Positions 10,591 to 19,236 of a stretch of DNA of 64,000 nt are shown piece by piece (position 1 is the stretch's first letter; each line of letters begins with the position of its first letter). Below the pieces are notes generated by a model. The model ran no database searches. It was not told where the DNA came from and was given only the letters and a program-made list of their open reading frames with translations. Origin of the DNA: an uncultured Solobacterium sp. (GTDB lineage Bacteria; Bacillota_I; Bacilli_A; Erysipelotrichales; Erysipelotrichaceae). The stretch lies in assembly GCA_900552125.1 (NCBI GenBank), contig URYK01000005.1, forward strand, positions 51,027-115,026, given 5' to 3'. Both the position numbers and the translations under genes were made by a program.

Positions 10591-10616
10591 AAACCGGCAG
10601 TTTAAGCTGCCGGCTT
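10591..10616 (-). terminator. Hairpin between glnN and asnB
   Basis: On the minus strand CCGGCAG and CTGCCGG form a perfect 7-bp stem around a CTTAAA loop, followed by TTTAT. The U-tract is weak, so it may be a leaky terminator or a processing/stabilising stem setting the ratio of glnN to asnB-gltB transcripts. Confidence 0.55.
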
Positions 10617-10629
10617 ATCATCTCTTTTA

Positions 10630-12723
10630 CTATAAAATTCCAAAAAGCAGTTTTCCATATGTAGGGAATGGCCAATATTCTGCTGATGTTATTATTTCTA
10701 ATGCATCACAGGAAACACGAAGTTCCTCCATACACACAAGTACAACATCACGATAATAAGCTGCTGCTTTTTCCAAATCTAATTTCTCTGCTTGTTTAAT
10801 CGCCTCTTCAAGCTTAGTTACATCACTTGCTGCAGCTGCCTGTAAATCAGAGGCAAGACCAATGACGTTTTCTTCATAACTGCAATCAATATGACTACCT
10901 ACCTGTTTTTTCAAACAATAGGTATTGCTCCATTCATGAAGCTGTGAACTGACTGCTGGAAGAATTTCTTTACGCGTCATATCCACCATCGTTTTGGCCT
11001 CAATATGCAGAGTCTTAATATACTCTTCCATCATGATCTCATAGCGAGAACGAATTTCTTCTTCACTAAAAATACCAAGTTCCTCAAATAAACGAACATT
11101 TTCTTCCCGAATAAAATAAGGAAGTGCATCTGGTGTTGTGCGTAAATTGAGTAACCCTCTTTTTTGAGCCTCTTCGATCCAAGCATCATCATACCCATTT
11201 CCATTAAAAATAATACGATGATGATGTTTAATCGTATCTTGGATTAATACATGCAAAGCACTTGGTAAATCAGCCGCTTTTTCTAATACATCCGCAAATT
11301 GTTTAAGCTCATCCGCAACAACAGCATTTAATACAATGTTACATCCTGCTATTGAGGAATTACTTCCCGGCATACGAAATTCAAATTTATTACCTGTAAA
11401 GGCAAATGGTGAAGTACGGTTTCGATCAGTCGTATCTTTTGGAAACTTCGGTAATACATGAGCTCCGATTTTCATCAGTTCTTTCTCTTTACCATCATAA
11501 GCACGATCCTCTTCAATTGCCTTTAAAATTTCTGTTAATTCATCACCTAAAAACATCGATATAATAGCTGGAGGAGCTTCATTAGCACCTAAACGATGAT
11601 CATTTCCTGCTGTTGCGACACTAAGACGTAATAAATCCTGATGCTCATCTACAGCTTTGATAACAGCACACAGGAATAATAGAAACTGAGCATTTTCATA
11701 CGGTGTTTCTCCTGGTTCCAATAGGTTAACACCAGTATCTGTAGAAATTGACCAGTTATTATGTTTTCCGCTTCCATTTATTCCTTCAAATGGTTTTTCA
11801 TGCAGCAATGCAACCATATCATGTTTTTTCGCTATTCTTTGTATTAGCTCCATTGTCAGCTGATTGTGATCAGTTGCAATATTTGTCGTGGAGAATACAG
11901 GTGCTAATTCATGCTGTGCTGGCGCTACTTCATTATGTTCAGTTTTTGCTGCTACACCAAGTTTCCAAAGTTCTGTATTCAGCTCATCCATAAATGCCTG
12001 TACACGCGATTTTATTGTCCCAAAATAATGATCTTCCATTTCCTGCCCTTTTGGGGATGGAGCACCAAATAATGTCCTTCCTGTATAGATCAGATCCTTA
12101 CGTTTACGATAATATTCTTTATCTACTAAAAAATATTCTTGTTCACAGCCAACAGTTGTTTTAATGGAATGTACATCTTCATTCCCAAATAGTTTTAAAA
12201 TCCTCATTCCTTGTCGATTAATTGCTTCCATACTGCGAAGAAGAGGCGTTTTCTTATCTAGTGCATGTCCTGAATATGAACAAAATGCAGTAGGTATACA
12301 TAATACATTATTCTTTATAAATGCATAGGAAGTCGGATCCCATGCTGTATAGCCTCTTGCCTCAAAAGTAGCTCGCAATCCGCCATTAGGAAAAGATGAA
12401 GCATCTGGTTCCCCTTTAATTAATTCTTTCCCAGAAAATTCCATCATTACTTTCCCTTTTCCATCTGGACTTATAAAGCTATCATGCTTTTCAGCAGTGA
12501 CTCCTGTCATTGGCTGAAACCAATGAGTATAATGCGTAGCACCACGTTCAACTGCCCAATCTTTCATTGCATTTGCTACTGCATTCGCAATCTTGATATT
12601 GAGTGTACGCCCTTCTTTAATTGTTTTCTGCAATTCTTTAAATGTATCCTTTGGAAGACGTTCTTTCATGATAGTTTCATCAAACACCATAGAACCAAAC
12701 AATTCTGTTACTTTTGTATTCAT
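10630..12723 (-). CDS. glnN: Glutamine synthetase type III
   Basis: The 697-residue protein matches the long GSIII family: [10 protein letters not shown] and [13 protein letters not shown] at the N-terminus, [14 protein letters not shown], the catalytic-core segments [20 protein letters not shown] and [16 protein letters not shown], and [24 protein letters not shown] makes glutamine from glutamate, ammonia and ATP as a dodecamer unrelated in length to the short GSI encoded nearby. A consensus promoter and a roughly 150-nt leader with two terminator-like hairpins precede it, suggesting transcription attenuation by the ANTAR protein encoded at 15780. It heads the likely glnN-asnB-gltB operon. 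Confidence 0.95.
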   Translation of the reverse strand: MNTKVTELFGSMVFDETIMKERLPKDTFKELQKTIKEGRTLNIKIANAVANAMKDWAVERGATHYTHWFQPMTGVTAEKHDSFISPDGKGKVMMEFSGKELIKGEPDASSFPNGGLRATFEARGYTAWDPTSYAFIKNNVLCIPTAFCSYSGHALDKKTPLLRSMEAINRQGMRILKLFGNEDVHSIKTTVGCEQEYFLVDKEYYRKRKDLIYTGRTLFGAPSPKGQEMEDHYFGTIKSRVQAFMDELNTELWKLGVAAKTEHNEVAPAQHELAPVFSTTNIATDHNQLTMELIQRIAKKHDMVALLHEKPFEGINGSGKHNNWSISTDTGVNLLEPGETPYENAQFLLFLCAVIKAVDEHQDLLRLSVATAGNDHRLGANEAPPAIISMFLGDELTEILKAIEEDRAYDGKEKELMKIGAHVLPKFPKDTTDRNRTSPFAFTGNKFEFRMPGSNSSIAGCNIVLNAVVADELKQFADVLEKAADLPSALHVLIQDTIKHHHRIIFNGNGYDDAWIEEAQKRGLLNLRTTPDALPYFIREENVRLFEELGIFSEEEIRSRYEIMMEEYIKTLHIEAKTMVDMTRKEILPAVSSQLHEWSNTYCLKKQVGSHIDCSYEENVIGLASDLQAAAASDVTKLEEAIKQAEKLDLEKAAAYYRDVVLVCMEELRVSCDALEIITSAEYWPFPTYGKLLFGIL

Positions 12724-12742
12724 ATTCTCACTCTCCTTAACG

Positions 12743-12797
12743 AAAAAAGAACGGCAGAGGCAATCACGTACCTAATGTACACGACGCCTTTGCCGTT
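12743..12797 (-). promoter_or_regulatory. glnN leader: terminator overlapping an ANTAR-type hexaloop hairpin
   Basis: On the minus strand AACGGCAAAGGC pairs with GCCTCTGCCGTT (one mismatch) and is followed by CTTTTTT, a strong intrinsic terminator just before the glnN ribosome site. Its left arm also forms a smaller hairpin, ACGGC-AAAGGC-GTCGT (12781-12796), with a six-base loop having A at position 1 and G at position 4, the ANTAR recognition rule. A second small hairpin GTAC-ATTAG-GTAC (12768-12780) follows. The small hairpin and the terminator cannot coexist, as expected of an antiterminator. Confidence 0.7.
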
Positions 12798-12830
12798 AAA
12801 TTGCTTTATAGATGAAGAAGATCATTATGG

Positions 12831-12878
12831 AAAAACAAGCTAAGCGTTTCATAATCGCCTCTATCGTTCATGCTTAGC
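12831..12878 (-). terminator. First hairpin of the glnN leader
   Basis: On the minus strand GCTAAGC and GCTTAGC form a perfect 7-bp stem closing a 26-nt loop and are followed by TTGTTTTT. It begins at the presumed transcript start. No A1/G4 hexaloop is visible in it, so it may be a separate attenuator. Confidence 0.5.
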
Positions 12879-12907
12879 ATTATGAAACATAACAGAAAAA
12901 ATGTCAA
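12879..12907 (-). promoter_or_regulatory. glnN promoter
   Basis: TTGACA (12902-12907), exactly 17 bp, and CATAAT (12879-12884) on the minus strand. The -10 lies inside a 10-bp inverted repeat, GTTTCATAAT/ATTATGAAAC (12879-12888 and 12846-12855). Confidence 0.8.
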
Positions 12908-12945
12908 GATTTTTTTGAAACAAATTTCAGATTGATGAAAAATTA

Positions 12946-14322
12946 TCATTCCTTTACTTTCTTAGCATAATCATACAATTCTGTAATATAGTTACCGTCA
13001 AAACAAGCAGTACAAAGTGATCCATTGCTTATTTCCAATAAGTCTTTTATAGTCAGGAAACGTAAAGAATCTGCACCAATATAACGACATAATTCTTCTT
13101 CGCTTTTATGAGCCGCAATCAGTTCTTCTTTTGTAGAAGTATCAACACCATAAAAACATGGATATTTTATCATTGGAGAAGCAATTCGCATATGAATTTC
13201 TTTAGCTCCAGCTTCTTTTAACAGCTGTACAATACGTTTGGATGTTGTTCCTCGAACAATAGAATCATCAATCAAAACAATACGTTTTCCCTCAACAATA
13301 CTATGAATAGCAGAAAGTTTCATACGTACACCTCGATCACGTAATTCCTGAGTGGGCTGAATAAAGGTTCGTGCAACATAGCGATTTTTAATCAATCCCA
13401 TTTCATAAGGCAAATGACTGGCTTCTGCATACCCGCTTGCTGCACTGATTGAAGAATCCGGTACTCCAATTACAATATCTGCCTCTAATGAGTGATCTTT
13501 CTGCGCTAACAATGCTCCACTGCGCTTACGAAATAAATGTACATTTATACTATCTAACGTACTATCCGGGCGAGAGAAATAGATGTATTCCATAGCACAG
13601 AGTGAATGACATACATCCTGGGTATAATAGAAATGTTCTACTTTATCATTTGAGATTTTAACTATTTCCCCTGGCTGTACATCTATGATATCACGTCCAG
13701 CAATGACATCATATGTACAAGTTTCACTGCTGATGCAATAACCATCCTGTACTTTGGCATAAGAAAGCGGACGAAGACCATAACGATCACGAACAGCATA
13801 AATACTATTTTCACTCATGATCAAAAATGCAAAAGCTCCATCTAGCTGCAAAGCCGTTTGCTTTATTTTCTCTAACAAAGACCCTTTTTGCCTCTGAATA
13901 AGATGTAAAATGATCTCACTGTCACTTGTTCCCTGAAATATACTGCCATCATCTTCCATTTCATTACGTAATTTCATCGCATTTACAATTTGGCCATTAT
14001 GTACCAAAGCTAATGTTCCACGATGAGAAACCGATAGTAAAGGCTGTACATTTTCAAGTGTATTTCCTCCTGCTGTTGAATAACGAACATGGCCAATGGC
14101 AATATTTCCATCTAGCTGCTGTATCTGTTTTTCATCAAATACTTCGGAAATCAAACCTCTCCCTTTATGGCTCTTTACTCGTTTTCCATCACTTACTGCA
14201 ATCCCACACCCCTCTTGACCACGATGCTGTAATGCATGTAATCCATAGTAGGTAAGTGAAGCAGCCTGTTCTACATGGTAAACTCCAAATACCCCACACT
14301 CTTCATGTAACTCATCAAACAT
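12946..14322 (-). CDS. purF: Amidophosphoribosyltransferase
   Basis: This 458-residue enzyme catalyses the first step of purine synthesis, making phosphoribosylamine from PRPP and glutamine. The eight-residue propeptide ends before Cys9 (EECGVFGVY), the class II amidotransferase nucleophile; HVRYSTAGG and VHNGQIVN follow. The PRPP loop is VLIDDSIVRGTT near residue 345. Cysteines in CAMEYIYFSR, YPCFYGVD and CTAC match the ligands of the oxygen-sensitive [4Fe-4S] cluster of the Bacillus-type enzyme. It sits alone, without other pur genes, among glutamine-using enzymes, divergent from glnA. Confidence 0.93.
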   Translation of the reverse strand: MFDELHEECGVFGVYHVEQAASLTYYGLHALQHRGQEGCGIAVSDGKRVKSHKGRGLISEVFDEKQIQQLDGNIAIGHVRYSTAGGNTLENVQPLLSVSHRGTLALVHNGQIVNAMKLRNEMEDDGSIFQGTSDSEIILHLIQRQKGSLLEKIKQTALQLDGAFAFLIMSENSIYAVRDRYGLRPLSYAKVQDGYCISSETCTYDVIAGRDIIDVQPGEIVKISNDKVEHFYYTQDVCHSLCAMEYIYFSRPDSTLDSINVHLFRKRSGALLAQKDHSLEADIVIGVPDSSISAASGYAEASHLPYEMGLIKNRYVARTFIQPTQELRDRGVRMKLSAIHSIVEGKRIVLIDDSIVRGTTSKRIVQLLKEAGAKEIHMRIASPMIKYPCFYGVDTSTKEELIAAHKSEEELCRYIGADSLRFLTIKDLLEISNGSLCTACFDGNYITELYDYAKKVKE

Positions 14323-14352
14323 CTTTAATCCTCCATTTCATTGAATGACTGC

Positions 14353-14381
14353 ATATTAACTCACATCTTTCTAAGAGTCAA
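14353..14381 (-). promoter_or_regulatory. purF promoter
   Basis: TTGACT (14376-14381), 17 bp, TAATAT (14353-14358) on the minus strand, with a short leader of about 25 nt that contains no attenuator, unlike the two glutamine synthetase genes. Confidence 0.75.
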
Positions 14382-14425
14382 TAGTAATTTTTTATACAAC
14401 TTATGTATAAGATTACAGGAATACA

Positions 14426-14454
14426 TTGACTTTTCAGCACTTTTTTTGTATAAA
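14426..14454 (+). promoter_or_regulatory. glnA promoter
   Basis: TTGACT (14426-14431), 17 bp, TATAAA (14449-14454), divergent from the purF promoter and about 100 bp before the glnA start codon. Confidence 0.8.
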
Positions 14455-14472
14455 TAAAGTGTTAATAAAAAA

Positions 14473-14540
14473 GTTTGAGCAATGGCGTTCATCTGATGGG
14501 AGAAGTGTCTTTTCCTAACGATGAACGCTTTCATTTTATA
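14473..14540 (+). promoter_or_regulatory. glnA leader: tandem A1/G4 hexaloop hairpins and overlapping terminator
   Basis: Two small hairpins are visible: P1 TGAGC-AATGGC-GTTCA (14476-14491) and P2 GGGAGA-AGTGTC-TTTTCC (14498-14515, two G-U pairs). Both loops are six bases with A at position 1 and G at position 4, the ANTAR rule. A 9-bp perfect stem GCGTTCATC/GATGAACGC (14485-14493 and 14520-14528) followed by TTTCATTTT is a terminator whose left arm takes the right arm of P1. P1 and terminator are therefore mutually exclusive. The ANTAR gene itself lies downstream in the same transcript, so the circuit is probably autoregulated. Confidence 0.75.
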
Positions 14541-14556
14541 GACAGGAGGAACGATC

Positions 14557-15759
14557 ATGTATTCACAGGAAGATGTCATTACATTTATTGAAGAAGAGAA
14601 TGTTAAATTCATTCGATTAGCTTTTTTTGATGTATTCGGAATTCAGAAAAATATTTCCATTCTGCCAAAAGAACTTCCCCGCGCATTTGCGGAAGGAATC
14701 TCCTTTGATGCCTCTGCCATCGATGGATTTAGTGATGAAGAAAAAAGTGACTTATTTCTTCATCCTGATCCTTCTACCCTATGTATTATTCCATGGCGAT
14801 CTATGGATGGAAGAGTCGTTCGTATGTATTGCGATATACGCTATCCTGATGGTAAGCCTTTTGAATGTGATAGTCGTCTATTACTGAAACAAGCTGTTAA
14901 AGAAGCAGATAAAGAAGGAATTCATGTTGATTTTGGAGCAGAAGTTGAATTTTACTTATTTCAAAACGATGATGACAATAGTAAAAAACGCATTCCTTTT
15001 GATCAGGCAGGTTATATGGATGTTGCGCCTAAAGATCGTGGTGAAGATATTCGCCGTGAAATATGTTTCACTCTTCTAGATATGGGAATTCAGCCTGAGG
15101 CTAGCCATCATGAAGAAGGACCTGGACAAAACGAAATCGACTTTCGATATAGCGATGCCTTAACAGCAGCTGATCAGACATCTACCTTTAAATGGGTGGT
15201 TGAAATGGTTGCTATGGGGAGTGGCCTTGAAGCTGATTTTTCTCCTAAACCCTTAGTTAATGAGGCTGGAAATGGTATGCACATCAATCTATCTTTACAA
15301 AATGAACAACAGGTACTACAGTCATACTTTATGGCTGGAATTCTTGAACATATCCATGAAATGACTTTATTTCTAAATCCGCATAAAGATAGTTTTCTTC
15401 GTTTAGGAGAAAAGAAAGCACCATGTTATATCAGCTGGTCATATGAGAATCGTTCCCAGCTGATTCGTATTCCCGCAATAAAAGGAGGACGTAAGCGTAT
15501 AGAACTACGCTCTCCAGATCCTACGGCGAACCCTTATTTATGCTATGCATTGCTTATCTATGCTGGCTTAGATGGAATACACCGTAAACTTGAGCCACCT
15601 AAACCAATGAACATTAATCTATATCATGCAGATAAAGAACTTACTTCTACACTTCAAAAACTACCTCAAAACCACGAGGAAGCATGGAATAGCGCATCAA
15701 AAAGTAATTTTATCCGCAATATACTGCCAAACAATTATCTAGAAGCTTATCGCAAGTAA
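14557..15759 (+). CDS. glnA: Glutamine synthetase type I (short form)
   Basis: The beta-Grasp domain (about 1-90) contains FIRLAFFDVFGIQKNI and the catalytic domain has FGAEVEFYLF, HHEEGPGQNEIDFRY, AGNGMHINLSL and IELRSPDPTANPYL, covering the metal, glutamate and ATP sites. At 400 residues it is clearly shorter than the roughly 440-470 of typical GSI; the adenylylation loop region is reduced. The ATG follows GACAGGAGGAACGATC. Its leader carries the ANTAR-type attenuator. With glnN on the other strand the cell has two different glutamine synthetases in one locus. A relative acting on another amine is possible, but the core motifs favour genuine synthetase. Confidence 0.9.
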   Translation: MYSQEDVITFIEEENVKFIRLAFFDVFGIQKNISILPKELPRAFAEGISFDASAIDGFSDEEKSDLFLHPDPSTLCIIPWRSMDGRVVRMYCDIRYPDGKPFECDSRLLLKQAVKEADKEGIHVDFGAEVEFYLFQNDDDNSKKRIPFDQAGYMDVAPKDRGEDIRREICFTLLDMGIQPEASHHEEGPGQNEIDFRYSDALTAADQTSTFKWVVEMVAMGSGLEADFSPKPLVNEAGNGMHINLSLQNEQQVLQSYFMAGILEHIHEMTLFLNPHKDSFLRLGEKKAPCYISWSYENRSQLIRIPAIKGGRKRIELRSPDPTANPYLCYALLIYAGLDGIHRKLEPPKPMNINLYHADKELTSTLQKLPQNHEEAWNSASKSNFIRNILPNNYLEAYRK

Positions 15760-15779
15760 AAAAGAAAGGAGGAGAATGT

Positions 15780-16370
15780 ATGGGTACTACCTGTTCTATT
15801 CTGGTTTTATCAAAAAGCGAAATCCCTGTCCAGATTCTTCGTGATATGTTGCCACGAGATCTCTATCCTAACATTCTCTTTTCTTCATCAATAGCACAAG
15901 CTCGCCGGCAGCTAATTCAACGTAAGATTAATTTGCTTATCATTGATATTCCATTAAAGGAAGAAAGCGGCATTCGCTTTGCACAGGAAATTAGTCAGCG
16001 TAGTACTCCAGGGGTTTTATTGATGATGAATTCTTCGATGTATCATCAGTATGCTGCCCGTATGGAAGATACAGGTATCCCAGTTCTTGCGAAACCATTA
16101 TCACACCAAGCACTTTATCAAAGCATTCGTTTATTAACTACAATGCAAAAACGTATTGAACATTTCGAACAAGAAAAGTTAGTACTTCAAGATAAAATGA
16201 AGGAAATTCAAATTATAAATCAGGCAAAATGGTTACTTGTTGAGAAATATAATTGGACGGAAGATAAAGCACATCGCCATATACAAAAGAAAGCGATGGA
16301 TCTGTGCTGCACAAAATATGAGTTAGCACAAAATATTATAAAGAAAATCAAACAAGGAGGCAGTTTATGA
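15780..16370 (+). CDS. Response regulator-like protein with ANTAR RNA-binding domain (antiterminator)
   Basis: The 196 residues contain a receiver-like domain (about 1-118), a short coiled coil (about 120-140) and an ANTAR domain (about 140-192: [18 protein letters not shown], then HIQKKAMDL and [10 protein letters not shown]). ANTAR proteins bind paired hexaloop hairpins in nascent RNA and prevent terminator formation. The receiver keeps a phospho-acceptor-like Asp (LLIIDIPL) and the Lys of VLAKPL, but the N-terminal strand reads ILVLSKSE and lacks the usual acidic pair, so phosphorylation by a kinase is doubtful; a ligand or partner may control it. It lies between glnA and pyrG (4-bp overlap with pyrG) and is the likely regulator of the glnA and glnN leaders. 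Confidence 0.9.
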   Translation: MGTTCSILVLSKSEIPVQILRDMLPRDLYPNILFSSSIAQARRQLIQRKINLLIIDIPLKEESGIRFAQEISQRSTPGVLLMMNSSMYHQYAARMEDTGIPVLAKPLSHQALYQSIRLLTTMQKRIEHFEQEKLVLQDKMKEIQIINQAKWLLVEKYNWTEDKAHRHIQKKAMDLCCTKYELAQNIIKKIKQGGSL

Positions 16371-17974
16371 CAAAATATATATTTGTAACCGGAGGTGTAG
16401 TATCCGGACTAGGAAAAGGAATTACCGCTGCATCTTTAGGACGGTTACTAAAATCACGTGGTCTTAAAGTAGCAGCGCAGAAATTAGATCCATACATCAA
16501 TGTAGATCCAGGTACCATGAGCCCTTTCCAGCATGGAGAAGTCTTCGTAACCGAAGATGGTATAGAAACAGATTTAGATTTAGGACATTATGAGCGATTC
16601 ATTGATGAAAATCTAAATCAATTCTCTAACTTAACAACAGGTAAAGTATACTGGAATGTCCTTAACAAAGAACGAAGCGGTGAATATTTAGGAGAAACCG
16701 TACAGGTCATTCCTCATATTACCAATGAAATCAAATCGTTTATTTATCAGGTTGGCAAAAAGACAGAAGCTGATGTTGTTATCACTGAAATTGGCGGAAC
16801 AACAGGAGATATTGAAAGTCAGCCTTTCCTTGAAGCTATCCGTCAAGTAGGCTTAGAAGTCGGAGAAGAAAATGTTCTCTATATTCATGTAACACTTGTC
16901 CCTTACTTAAGTGGAAGCTATGAGCATAAAACAAAACCGACACAGCATTCTGTTAAAGAACTTCAAGGTATTGGAATACATCCGGATATCATCGTATTAC
17001 GATGTGACCGTCCTCTAGAAGACTCTGTTTTCAAAAAGATTGCCCTCTTCTGTAATGTTAAAGAAGACTGTGTTATAGAAAATATAACGGTTGAACAGCT
17101 ATATGAAGCTCCAATTATGCTGGAAAAAGGAAATTTTTCTGATATTGTATGTAGAGAACTTCATTTAAACTGCCCACCTTGTGATTTAACAGAGTGGAAC
17201 AATATGCTGGAAAAAATAAAGAATTGTCATAAACGTATTGTAATCGGATTGGTAGGCAAATATGTACAATTACATGATGCATATCTTTCAGTAGCGGAAG
17301 CACTACGTCACGCAGGCTTTGCAAATAGCTGCAGTGTTTCCATAGAATGGATTGACTCTGAAACAATCACAGAAGAAAATGCAGATGAAATATTAAAGGA
17401 ATGTGATGGTATTCTAGTACCAGGTGGCTTCGGTAAACGTGGTATTGATGGTATGGTTGCGGCTGCTCATCATTGTCAGCGCAAACAAAAACCTTATTTA
17501 GGAATTTGTTTAGGTATGCAAATTGCAGTCATAGCCTTTGCTCGTCATATCTGTGGATGGGAAGATGCTGATTCACGTGAATTTAATCCTGATGCTACAT
17601 ATAAAGTTATTGATTTTTTACCAGATCAAAACGATCAAGTTAACAAAGGTGGTACATTAAGACTTGGTTCATATCCATGTAATATCAAAGAAGGAACCAA
17701 AATGATGCAATGTTATCAAACAAAAGAAGTATATGAACGACACCGTCATCGCTACGAATTCAATAATACTTATCGTGAACAATTAGAAGATGCAGGATTA
17801 GTTATTAGCGGTACTTCCCCTGATAGACATATTGTAGAAACTATTGAATTAAAGAATCATCCATTCTTTATTGGAGTACAATTCCATCCTGAATTCAAAA
17901 GTCGTCCAAATCGACCACATCCATTATTTATGGGCCTAGTCAGTGCTTCTATAAAACAAATAGAAAACAAATAA
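16367..17974 (+). CDS. pyrG: CTP synthase
   Basis: The 535-residue enzyme converts UTP to CTP with glutamine as nitrogen donor. The synthetase domain starts [20 protein letters not shown] (P-loop) and includes [20 protein letters not shown]; the C-terminal class I amidotransferase domain has the nucleophile in GICLGMQ and the His-Glu of [11 protein letters not shown]. Its ATG overlaps the stop of the ANTAR gene as ATGA, so it is translated from the same message, which ties pyrimidine nucleotide synthesis to the glutamine circuit. A terminator follows directly. Confidence 0.97.
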   Translation: MTKYIFVTGGVVSGLGKGITAASLGRLLKSRGLKVAAQKLDPYINVDPGTMSPFQHGEVFVTEDGIETDLDLGHYERFIDENLNQFSNLTTGKVYWNVLNKERSGEYLGETVQVIPHITNEIKSFIYQVGKKTEADVVITEIGGTTGDIESQPFLEAIRQVGLEVGEENVLYIHVTLVPYLSGSYEHKTKPTQHSVKELQGIGIHPDIIVLRCDRPLEDSVFKKIALFCNVKEDCVIENITVEQLYEAPIMLEKGNFSDIVCRELHLNCPPCDLTEWNNMLEKIKNCHKRIVIGLVGKYVQLHDAYLSVAEALRHAGFANSCSVSIEWIDSETITEENADEILKECDGILVPGGFGKRGIDGMVAAAHHCQRKQKPYLGICLGMQIAVIAFARHICGWEDADSREFNPDATYKVIDFLPDQNDQVNKGGTLRLGSYPCNIKEGTKMMQCYQTKEVYERHRHRYEFNNTYREQLEDAGLVISGTSPDRHIVETIELKNHPFFIGVQFHPEFKSRPNRPHPLFMGLVSASIKQIENK

Positions 17975-17997
17975 AAACAGCTGTCGCTGTTTTTTTA
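17974..17997 (+). terminator. Terminator after pyrG
   Basis: AAACAGC-TGTC-GCTGTTT with a run of T, beginning at the last base of the pyrG stop codon. Confidence 0.85.
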
Positions 17998-18004
17998 TAC
18001 AATC

Positions 18005-19135
18005 CTACTTTTCTTCTTTATTCTGCCGAATAAAAGATAGTATCATACTTCCATTTTCTTCATCATATTTATAAGATGGAATAATTCTATATTTATTTAT
18101 AATCTCATGAAGAATCATATTATTATGAATATAAGCTTTGAGATTATGATTAGCGGGAAATCTAATCTGAATTACAATCTGGTTAAATTTTTCTTCCGAC
18201 GAAATATAAATCAGACTATTAGATTTTAACTTACAGGATTCAATACTGATCCTTAATATTTCTTTAAAGAAATTAATTTCATCGACTCTCTCAAAGAATG
18301 TAAAGTTTGAACATTTTAACTTTGTCCTTATATTTATATTAAACTTTCTAAGAGTCTCCATATACTTATTTATTAAAATATTTAATGTATACGACTCAGA
18401 ATATATAGAATTAAACTCATTAAAAGTTTTTTCCGATAAATCCTCAAGTGTTTTATCTAACAAATCATACTCCTTATTAACTAGATATCTTTTCATATCT
18501 GTATAGCGATGCAATAGTGTATGAAGCAGGTTAAAATGTTCATGATAATATTGACTATATAAACTGATTTCATGTTCAAGCTGCTGTTTTTGTTCGGTTT
18601 CCTTCTTTAATGCAATTTCTAAATTGATATTGTAAACAAATATAAAGAAGAAGAATAAAGTTATCATATTTGAAACCATTAATAAAAGCAGTGCCATGAC
18701 TATATCTTTATCATTTTCAACTAATGCAAAATAATCAGGAATCAATAAAGTTAAAAAAAGAGTTGAAAAAGGTACTATTAATATAATCCAAGAATAACTA
18801 GGAAAATGTACAACAGAATATGTTTTTTTGAATCTGATATATATAGTACACAACAGAAAATAAACAATATTAGCAAGTATCAATGAGATAATATACAGAA
18901 ATGAATCATATTCTGTTGAACCATTTAGATTAAAAAAAACATTCATAATAAGCATAGATATAAATTCCGAAGATGTATTTAACATCATTAAAAAAAGAGA
19001 AGTGAATAGACTATAGATTAATGTTGTTTCAAACATCAAAGAAAAAAGAATAACATAGTTCACTGTAGTCACAACAGTAGTAAAATGCGTAGGACCATTT
19101 ATATTGAATAAGCATCCTATAAAGAATAAACACAT
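18005..19135 (-). CDS. AgrC-like sensor kinase, degenerate and probably missing its first helix
   Basis: About five hydrophobic helices fill residues 1-175, followed by a coiled coil and a helix with YYHEHFNLLHTLLHRY, equivalent to the phospho-acceptor helix of AgrC/GHKL-type kinases, then LNILINKYMETLRKFNI, typical of this family. The ATPase domain is poorly kept: where the N-box Asn is expected the protein reads FKEILRISIESCK, and no glycine-rich G boxes are visible. No ribosome binding site precedes ATG 19135. The missing first transmembrane helix is encoded in another frame immediately upstream (19150-19236). It is either a pseudokinase or a decaying gene. Confidence 0.6.
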   Translation of the reverse strand: MCLFFIGCLFNINGPTHFTTVVTTVNYVILFSLMFETTLIYSLFTSLFLMMLNTSSEFISMLIMNVFFNLNGSTEYDSFLYIISLILANIVYFLLCTIYIRFKKTYSVVHFPSYSWIILIVPFSTLFLTLLIPDYFALVENDKDIVMALLLLMVSNMITLFFFFIFVYNINLEIALKKETEQKQQLEHEISLYSQYYHEHFNLLHTLLHRYTDMKRYLVNKEYDLLDKTLEDLSEKTFNEFNSIYSESYTLNILINKYMETLRKFNINIRTKLKCSNFTFFERVDEINFFKEILRISIESCKLKSNSLIYISSEEKFNQIVIQIRFPANHNLKAYIHNNMILHEIINKYRIIPSYKYDEENGSMILSFIRQNKEEK

Positions 19136-19149
19136 TAAAATAATAATAT

Positions 19150-19236
19150 TTATAGCTTAGTTTTCAATGTAGATAAGCCTATATATACTCCTATTAATAG
19201 ATAACTAAAATTGCATAATACTAAAGACCATTTCAT
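19150..19236 (-). CDS. 28-codon reading frame: N-terminal part of the frameshifted kinase, or a small membrane peptide
   Basis: The ATG overlaps the stop of the response regulator gene (ATGA), the usual coupling between LytTR regulators and their kinases. It encodes MKWSLVLCNFSYLLIGVYIG followed by eight residues, one hydrophobic helix, and stops 14 bp before the annotated kinase start. The kinase frame before its ATG is open only for seven codons. The simplest reading is that kinase translation really starts here and a single frameshift near 19150-19160 separates it from the rest. A separate 28-residue signalling or membrane peptide is the alternative. Confidence 0.5.
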   Translation of the reverse strand: MKWSLVLCNFSYLLIGVYIGLSTLKTKL

